A model generated the notes under the pieces. The model had not been told where the DNA came from and did no database searches. It worked only from the letters and a program-made list of their open reading frames with translations. From Acidobacteriaceae bacterium (lineage in GTDB: Bacteria; Acidobacteriota; Terriglobia; Terriglobales; Acidobacteriaceae): a stretch of 11,167 nt of DNA. Location of the stretch: assembly GCA_030049955.1 (NCBI GenBank), contig JASIJX010000590.1, forward strand, positions 1 to 11,167, in the 5' to 3' direction. Both the position numbers and the translations under genes were made by a program. Below, in pieces: positions 6,243 through 11,167 of the stretch (positions are counted from its first letter, which is position 1; each line of letters begins with the position of its first letter).

Positions 6243-7421
6243 ATGGGAATCTCCGCTCCAGCTGAGGCGCAACTGGACAACCTACGTGTCGCCATCGTTC
6301 ACTACTGGTTCGTTGGCAGGGCCGGTGGAGAGCGGGTGGTGGAAGCGTTGGCCGAGGTGTTCCCTCAGGCCGATTTGTATGCCCTCGTAGCGGACCGGGC
6401 AGCATTGGCACCCACACTGCAATCGAGAATGCTGACGACATCGTTCCTGCAACACGTGCCCGGGGCGAGAAAGTTTCATCGTCATTTCTTTTTTTTGCAA
6501 CCCTTCGCTCTCGAGCAGTTCGATCTGCGAGATTACGACCTGGTCATCAGTTCAGAGTCCGGGCCGGCAAAAGGCGTGATTACTTCGTCCAGAACGTGCC
6601 ACGTTTGCTACTGTCATTCTCCGATGCGGTACATATGGGAGATGTACCCGGAGTACCGGCGAAGTATGGGGAAGATTGTCGGACCGATCTTCGCACTAAC
6701 TTCCCATTACATACGGCTTTGGGATTATGCGACTGCAGGCCGCGTTGATTATTTTGTAGCGAATTCAAACTTCGTCGCTTCCCGTATTCGAAAGTACTAT
6801 GGTCGGGAAAGTCATGTAATTTATCCGCCAGTAGAGACAACTAAGGGAAATATCTCCTCTACTCCAGGGGATTATTACGTTACTATAGGTCGGCTTGTGG
6901 ATTACAAGCGCGCCGATCTGGCTGTTCGCGCGTGCACAGAACTAAGTCGAAGGCTGAAGGTTATAGGCGATGGGCCTGAGTATAAGAAACTGCGCCGAAT
7001 GGCGGGCCCGACAGTCGAGTTTCTCGGCCATGTGAACGACGAGGAAATGCGCGCGAATCTGTCCGGGGCGCGGGCGCTCCTATTTCCCGGAGAAGAAGAC
7101 TTTGGCATAGTTCCTGTCGAAGCGCAAAGTTTCGGGCGGCCGGTCATCGCGTATGCGTCCGGTGGAGCCCTAGAAACTGTGCGCGGAGCGCTGCCGCGAA
7201 GGCCCGCCGTTGAGAACCCAACCGGCATATTCTTCGCCGAACAGTCGGTATCGTCGCTCACTGAGGCGATACTTCAATTTGAAGCCCAACAGGATCGGTT
7301 TTCGCCAGAGGCTATCAGGCAGCATTCGCTTCAATTCGATTCGGCCGTATTCAAGAGCCGCGCTGAAGAATTCTTCCGTTTTGCCGTAAGTGATTTTCGG
7401 AGCCGGAACGGGATCGAGTAG
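6243..7421 (+). CDS. Family 4 glycosyltransferase, WbaZ-like
   Basis: This 392-residue GT-B enzyme is a probable mannosyl- or related transferase of surface glycan assembly, working in the cytoplasm with a nucleotide-sugar donor. The N-terminal domain opens with LRVAIVHYWFVGRAGGERVV (14-33), where the GGER loop follows the first strand. Then come SSESGPAKGV, CYCHSPMRYIWEMYPEY, and VDYFVANSNFVASRIRKYYG at the domain border. The C-terminal donor domain has IGRLVDYKRADLAV (215-228, with R217 and K222) and the EX7E motif EDFGIVPVE (285-293). Its length is normal for WbaZ relatives. ATG 6243 is preceded by GAGG with about eight bases between. It stands alone on the plus strand, divergent from the decayed polysaccharide genes, and ends 8 bases before the stop of the convergent glycosylase gene. 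Sugar specificity is inferred only from the family. Confidence 0.88.
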   Translation: MGISAPAEAQLDNLRVAIVHYWFVGRAGGERVVEALAEVFPQADLYALVADRAALAPTLQSRMLTTSFLQHVPGARKFHRHFFFLQPFALEQFDLRDYDLVISSESGPAKGVITSSRTCHVCYCHSPMRYIWEMYPEYRRSMGKIVGPIFALTSHYIRLWDYATAGRVDYFVANSNFVASRIRKYYGRESHVIYPPVETTKGNISSTPGDYYVTIGRLVDYKRADLAVRACTELSRRLKVIGDGPEYKKLRRMAGPTVEFLGHVNDEEMRANLSGARALLFPGEEDFGIVPVEAQSFGRPVIAYASGGALETVRGALPRRPAVENPTGIFFAEQSVSSLTEAILQFEAQQDRFSPEAIRQHSLQFDSAVFKSRAEEFFRFAVSDFRSRNGIE

Positions 7422-7429
7422 AGCGTAAC

Positions 7430-8329
7430 TCAGCGTCGCTTCAGGGCTTCGAGTTCATCCAGCGTTCGCGGCCAGTCGGCGCCGAGCAGCCGCGACAGGC
7501 TCCGATCGGCCAGCACCTTTCCGCCGGTCTGACAAACGGCGCAGTAGTTGGTTTCGTTGTCGGCGTAGCGGATGCGCTGGATCTTTGCGCCGCAGCGCGG
7601 GCAGGGCTGGTTGAAGCGGCCGTGCACGGCCATCTCCGGCCGGAAGGCCGTTACATTCTCCGGGAATTTTTTCCTCGCTTCAGTGGCGAGCCGTTCCATC
7701 CAGATGGAGAGAGTTTCGCGCGTGGCGGCGTAGAGGCGCTCCCATTCTTCCGGCTTAAGCTTTTGGGTGAGCGCCACGGGCGAAAGCTTTGCGGCATGAA
7801 GGATCTCGTCGGAGTAGGCGTTGCCGATGCCGCTGAGCAGGCGCGGATCGGTGAGGGCGCGCTTGAGCGTGCGGTTCTCGGCCGTTAGAGCCGCTCGAAA
7901 CGCATCCAGATCCGATGAGAAAAGTTCGATGCCACCCGGGTCCATCTCGTGCAGGCCTTGCTCGCCGCGAACTAGGTGCAGTGAGGCGCGGCGCTTCGAT
8001 CCGGCTTCGGTGAGCACCAGGCTGCCGTTTGCGAAATCCAGGGCAAGCAGAGTATTGCGGCTAGCGAGTTTGGCCTCAGCCGGTCGCCAGTGCAGACGGC
8101 CGGCGATCATCAGATGGATCACCAGCCAGATGTCACCTTCAACTCCAATGGCGATGCGCTTGCCGATGCGGCGCAATGCCGTCACGCTTCGGCCTTCGGC
8201 GGCGCTTACCGGCGGGTCCACAGTACGCAGAACGAAGACGCTTGCGAGCCGCACACGCTCCAGTGTTCGGCCGAGGATGCGCGGTTCGAGCGCGGTGAGA
8301 TAGGCAGTAATGTCGGGCAGTTCGGGCAT
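7430..8329 (-). CDS. Fpg/Nei-family DNA glycosylase (atypical subfamily)
   Basis: The enzyme should excise oxidised bases and nick the abasic site in base-excision repair. After Met removal Pro2 is the nucleophile and Glu3 the acid, as in MPELPDI at the start. A conserved lysine lies in RRIGKRIAI (K57) and LVIHLMIAGRLHW follows. The helix-two-turn-helix is GIGNAYSDEILHAAKLSP. The zinc finger has Cys at 243, 246, 263 and 266 (CPRCG and CAVCQTGG). The start at 8329 puts Pro at position 2. The frame is open 14 codons further upstream, but that would bury the catalytic proline. The 299 residues exceed the usual 270 or so because about 30 residues follow the finger. The loop before the third cysteine reads ADNETNYC, where classical Fpg has an Arg that contacts DNA. 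That suggests a subfamily distinct from MutM proper. It is convergent with the WbaZ-like gene and divergent from the deacetylase gene. Confidence 0.9.
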   Translation of the reverse strand: MPELPDITAYLTALEPRILGRTLERVRLASVFVLRTVDPPVSAAEGRSVTALRRIGKRIAIGVEGDIWLVIHLMIAGRLHWRPAEAKLASRNTLLALDFANGSLVLTEAGSKRRASLHLVRGEQGLHEMDPGGIELFSSDLDAFRAALTAENRTLKRALTDPRLLSGIGNAYSDEILHAAKLSPVALTQKLKPEEWERLYAATRETLSIWMERLATEARKKFPENVTAFRPEMAVHGRFNQPCPRCGAKIQRIRYADNETNYCAVCQTGGKVLADRSLSRLLGADWPRTLDELEALKRR

Positions 8330-8432
8330 TGCTCTAAGATTGCTGTTCGAATGCGAAAACCGCAACAGCAAAGCGACGCACCCAGATCGCCCGGTTGCCG
8401 AGAGACGGTCCCTGAGCTGAGACTGGAAGGCG

Positions 8433-9176
8433 ATGAGCGGCGCAATCGGTACGGCGATGGGAAGCTGGATCGGCCTGGGTGCGGCGGCCGGACTGGGTCT
8501 GGCTGCGGGTAGCTTTGCCTACGCCGCGCGATGGCCCACGTCGCGCTTGTTCGGCGAGGCGCTGATTGCACCGGCGCGGGCGGGCGAACTGGCGCTCACC
8601 TTTGATGACGGGCCTAACCCGGCGTGGACGCCGCGGCTGCTGGAGATGCTGGCCGCGCACGAGGTGCACGCTACGTTCTTTCTGCTGGGCAGCTATGCGC
8701 AGGCTGAACCGGAGCTGGTGCGGCAGATTGCCGGAGCTGGGCATCTGATCGGGAACCATTCGTGGAGCCATCCTGACCTGGCGCTGGCCAGCCGGTCGCG
8801 CATTCACGAAGAGCTGGCGCGGACGCGCGAAACCCTCGAACAGATTACCGGCGCACCTGTGCGGTACTTTCGCCCGCCCTACGGTTCGCGCCGGCCGGCT
8901 ACGCTGGCTATTGCCCGCGAGCTGGGCTTGACGCCGGTTCTTTGGAATGCAATGACTACAGACTGGAGCGAAAGCTCGGGCGAGCGGATCGCGGAGCGGC
9001 TCAAGACAAAGATCGCCCGGCTCACTCGCTGCGGCCGAGCGGCCAACATCGTACTGCACGATGGCGGCCATCTCGACAGGCGTGCGTATCGCGCGCCGTC
9101 ACTGGCGGCGGCACAAATTCTCGTCCGCCGCTACCGGCCGACACACCGGTTCGTCACCATCGACACCTGGGAGTGA
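8433..9176 (+). CDS. Polysaccharide deacetylase, NodB domain (CE4)
   Basis: This 247-residue protein should remove N- or O-acetyl groups from a cell-envelope glycan in a metal-dependent reaction. An N-terminal hydrophobic stretch (about residues 11-32, Gly/Ala-rich) acts as a membrane anchor or signal peptide, so the domain lies outside the cytoplasm. All five NodB motifs are visible: TFDDGP (56-61, D58/D59), HSWSH (109-113, metal His residues), RPPYG (147-151), TDWS near 170, and LHDGG (208-212). ATG 8433 has GGAAGG only two bases upstream. An in-frame ATG at 8457 (MGSWIG) would keep the hydrophobic stretch and is a fair alternative. The gene is divergent from the glycosylase, with 103 bases between, and 203 bases upstream of prfA. 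Peptidoglycan, chitin-like glycan and exopolysaccharide are all possible substrates. Confidence 0.92.
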   Translation: MSGAIGTAMGSWIGLGAAAGLGLAAGSFAYAARWPTSRLFGEALIAPARAGELALTFDDGPNPAWTPRLLEMLAAHEVHATFFLLGSYAQAEPELVRQIAGAGHLIGNHSWSHPDLALASRSRIHEELARTRETLEQITGAPVRYFRPPYGSRRPATLAIARELGLTPVLWNAMTTDWSESSGERIAERLKTKIARLTRCGRAANIVLHDGGHLDRRAYRAPSLAAAQILVRRYRPTHRFVTIDTWE

Positions 9177-9338
9177 TCCGGCACTGAACGGCAATCCATC
9201 GCCGAGATGATCCCGGGCCCAGATAAAGCCGAGGTAGAATAAAAGCAGGATGTTTTTGCATCAGCCCATTCCGGCCCTCCTTTAGCGGCGCCCGCCGCAC
9301 ATACTGTTCGTCTGCCATCTTCACCCTTCCAAGACCAA

Positions 9339-9360
9339 AAAAGCTGGCGCGTGAGCTTTT
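9339..9360. repeat. Inverted repeat in the prfA leader
   Basis: AAAAGCT (9339-9345) and AGCTTTT (9354-9360) can pair around the loop GGCGCGTG, ending 19 bases before prfA. It resembles a weak bidirectional terminator or a leader hairpin. The rest of the gap between 9177 and 9379 shows no gene. Confidence 0.3.
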
Positions 9361-9379
9361 CCGCGCCCGATGAGGAGTT

Positions 9380-10456
9380 ATGATCGATCGCCTGGAACAG
9401 ATGCAGCAGCGCTATAACGAGATGCAGGCACAATTTGCGCTGCCCGAGGTGCTAAACGACCATGAGCGCTACCAGAAAACTGCCAAGGCGCTGCGCGAGA
9501 TTGAGCCGACGGTGGAGAAATACCGCGAGCTGAAGCAGGCGCGGCAGGGCCTGGCCGATGCACGTCAGATGCTGAACGAAAACGACCCCGACCTGCGCGC
9601 GATGGCGCAAGAGGAGATTGCCGCGCTCGAGCCGCGCGCGGCCGCTCTTGAAGAAGAGCTAAAGATTCTGCTGCTGCCCAAGGACCCGAACGACGAGAAA
9701 AACGTCATTCTCGAAATCCGCGCCGGCACGGGCGGCGACGAGGCCTCGCTATTTGCCGCCGAGGTCTTTCGCATGTACACGCGCTTTGCAGAGCAGCACC
9801 GCTGGAAGGTGGAGGTGCTGTCGCTTTCGGAGTCGGGCGTGGGCGGATACAAGGAAGTGATTGCCATTATCGAAGGCGAGCGCGTTTACTCGCAGCTCAA
9901 GTGGGAGAGCGGGGTGCATCGCGTGCAGCGCGTGCCGGCCACGGAGACACAGGGACGCGTGCATACTTCGGCAGTTACCGTCGCCGTGCTGCCAGAGGCC
10001 GAGGACGTTGATATCAAGATAGAGGCCAAGGACATCCGCATCGACACATTCTGTTCGTCGGGCCCGGGCGGGCAGTCGGTGAATACTACGTATTCCGCTG
10101 TGCGCATTACGCACCTGCCGACGAACACGGTGGTGAGCTGCCAGGACGAAAAATCGCAGATCAAGAACCGCGAGAAGGCGATGCGCGTGCTGCGTTCGCG
10201 GCTGTATGAAGTGGAGCAAGAGCGGCAAAATGCGGAACTGGCGGCTACGCGCAAGTCGCAGGTGGGGTCCGGCGACCGCAGCGAGAAGATCCGCACCTAT
10301 AACTTTCCGCAGAACCGGCTCACCGACCACCGCATCGGCCTCACGCTGCACCAGCTCGACCTGATCATGGAAGGCAGGCTGCAGCCGGTGGTCGATGCGC
10401 TCATCGCGCATTACCAGGCCGAGCAGTTGAAATCCGGCGGCGAGCAGGCTGCCTGA
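9380..10456 (+). CDS. prfA: Peptide chain release factor 1
   Basis: RF1 recognises UAA and UAG in the ribosomal A site and triggers hydrolysis of the peptidyl-tRNA ester. The 358 residues match the family length. A coiled-coil-rich N-terminal domain (1-100) is followed by [10 protein letters not shown], whose PAT at 186-188 is the PxT stop-codon reader that separates RF1 from RF2 (SPF). The catalytic GGQ lies at 230-232 in [10 protein letters not shown], and the C-terminal domain has [16 protein letters not shown] 9380 is right by homology, although the purine-rich GAGGAG (9372-9377) is only two bases away, closer than usual. The neighbour prmC begins three bases after its stop, so the two are translated from one message. 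The Gln of GGQ is the substrate of PrmC. Confidence 0.97.
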   Translation: MIDRLEQMQQRYNEMQAQFALPEVLNDHERYQKTAKALREIEPTVEKYRELKQARQGLADARQMLNENDPDLRAMAQEEIAALEPRAAALEEELKILLLPKDPNDEKNVILEIRAGTGGDEASLFAAEVFRMYTRFAEQHRWKVEVLSLSESGVGGYKEVIAIIEGERVYSQLKWESGVHRVQRVPATETQGRVHTSAVTVAVLPEAEDVDIKIEAKDIRIDTFCSSGPGGQSVNTTYSAVRITHLPTNTVVSCQDEKSQIKNREKAMRVLRSRLYEVEQERQNAELAATRKSQVGSGDRSEKIRTYNFPQNRLTDHRIGLTLHQLDLIMEGRLQPVVDALIAHYQAEQLKSGGEQAA

Positions 10457-10459
10457 CGC

Positions 10460-11167
10460 ATGCCCTCGGTTTCCGAGTTCGTGTTTGCCGGGGCCGAGCG
10501 TCTGGGGCGCGGACCGCATCCTGACCGCGCGCTGCAGGATGCGGAGCGGCTCATGATGCACGTGCTGGGCAAGGACCGCGCGTGGATACTGGCTTACTGG
10601 CACGACGAGATCGGCACCGAGTGTACGATCCCTTATCGATCTGTCATCGAACGGCGGCGATCGGGCGAGCCGATTCAATACATTGTCGGTGAGGCCGAGT
10701 TTTACGGGCTGCCTTTCCGCGTGACGCGCGACGTTCTGATTCCGCGGCCGGAGACAGAGCACGCTGTGGAGCGGGTGCTGGAGCTGGCGGGCGGTATCAA
10801 CCGGCCGCGCATTGTGGATGTTGGGACCGGCTCAGGCGCTATTGCCGTGGCGCTGGCGAGCAAACTGCCGCAGGCCGCTATCACGGCAACCGATCTTTCA
10901 CCGGCCGCATTGGCGGTTGCGCTTGAGAATGCCGCGCGAAACAGCGTTGCCGACCGCATCCGATTCCTCGGCGGCGATCTTCTCGACCCGGTGCTCGGCG
11001 AATCCTTCAATATTGTCGTTTCCAATCCGCCGTACGTGCCGGAGAGCGACCGCGAGCTCCTTTCTGTGGAGGTGCGCGACTTTGAGCCGGCGATTGCGCT
11101 TTTCGCCGATGGGGATGGACTGGCCGTTTACCGGCAGCTCATCCCGGAGGCGGCCGCGGCGCTCTGC
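10460..11167 (+). CDS. prmC: Release factor glutamine methyltransferase (partial, C-terminus off window)
   Basis: PrmC (HemK) uses SAM to N5-methylate the glutamine of the GGQ motif in RF1 and RF2, which raises termination efficiency. The window holds 236 codons, and about 45 more would be expected. The N-terminal helical domain that grips the release factor (about 1-80) is followed by EPIQYIVGEAEFYGLPF and LIPRPETE. The SAM-binding VDVGTGSGAIAVALA has its glycine loop at 122-126. The substrate-binding NPPYVPE lies at 189-195, with NPPY at 189-192. ATG 10460 lies three bases after the prfA stop, which suggests translational coupling. No frame damage is seen. Confidence 0.96.
   Translation, partial: MPSVSEFVFAGAERLGRGPHPDRALQDAERLMMHVLGKDRAWILAYWHDEIGTECTIPYRSVIERRRSGEPIQYIVGEAEFYGLPFRVTRDVLIPRPETEHAVERVLELAGGINRPRIVDVGTGSGAIAVALASKLPQAAITATDLSPAALAVALENAARNSVADRIRFLGGDLLDPVLGESFNIVVSNPPYVPESDRELLSVEVRDFEPAIALFADGDGLAVYRQLIPEAAAALC

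Noticed and set aside
8334..9071. Minus-strand open frame (245 codons) opposite the deacetylase
   Set aside because: It has no protein-like features, and all five NodB motifs are on the plus strand in the same place.
9749..10762. Long minus-strand open frame (337 codons) opposite prfA and prmC
   Set aside because: It is rich in Arg, His and Leu as expected for the complement of a GC-rich gene, and prfA and prmC are certain on the plus strand.
1..11167. CRISPR array, toxin-antitoxin pair, phage module or defence system
   Set aside because: No regular direct repeats, no Cas-like or nuclease-helicase genes and no small paired genes were seen in any frame.

Overview
This window looks like a moderately GC-rich Gram-negative chromosome. 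My best guess is an Acidobacteriota (Terriglobales-like) genome. That rests on an unusual Fpg/Nei subfamily starting MPELPDI, the style of the release factor 1 gene, and a WbaZ-like glycosyltransferase. The phylum call is an inference. No search could be run.

The window falls into two halves. Positions 1 to about 6240 are a decayed surface-polysaccharide region with lower and more mixed base composition. At the left edge is the 3' end of a gene, probably a methyltransferase (2-175, +). Next comes a badly frameshifted IS481-type transposase remnant (about 281-1048, +). A minus-strand gene series follows. Read in transcription order it holds a dead family 2 glycosyltransferase start (6008-5643), a stretch with a tRNA-Ala-like 3' fragment (about 5387-5429), the 3' stump of a Wzz-type chain-length determinant (5007-4696), and then three apparently intact genes. 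These are a Wzx-type flippase (4541-3156), a small probable glycosyltransferase of a little-studied family (3035-2265), and a WcaE-like family 2 glycosyltransferase (2197-1289).

Positions 6243 to 11167 are dense, mostly intact and more GC-rich. They hold a WbaZ-like family 4 glycosyltransferase (6243-7421, +), a convergent Fpg/Nei DNA glycosylase (8329-7430, -), a divergent NodB-type polysaccharide deacetylase (8433-9176, +), and the translation-termination pair prfA (9380-10456, +) and prmC (10460 onward, +, cut by the window end). prfA and prmC are three bases apart and surely co-transcribed. PrmC methylates the GGQ glutamine of the release factor encoded just upstream.

The surviving flippase and three glycosyltransferases could still build and export a lipid-linked glycan. 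The local chain-length gene and one transferase are broken, so this copy of the locus is probably partly inactivated or is a mosaic of insertions and deletions. I found no CRISPR array, complete tRNA, toxin-antitoxin pair or clearly new multi-gene system. The most noteworthy points are the tRNA-like fragment inside the decayed polysaccharide region, the catalytic-site losses in the dead transferase, and the uncharacterised glycosyltransferase family.
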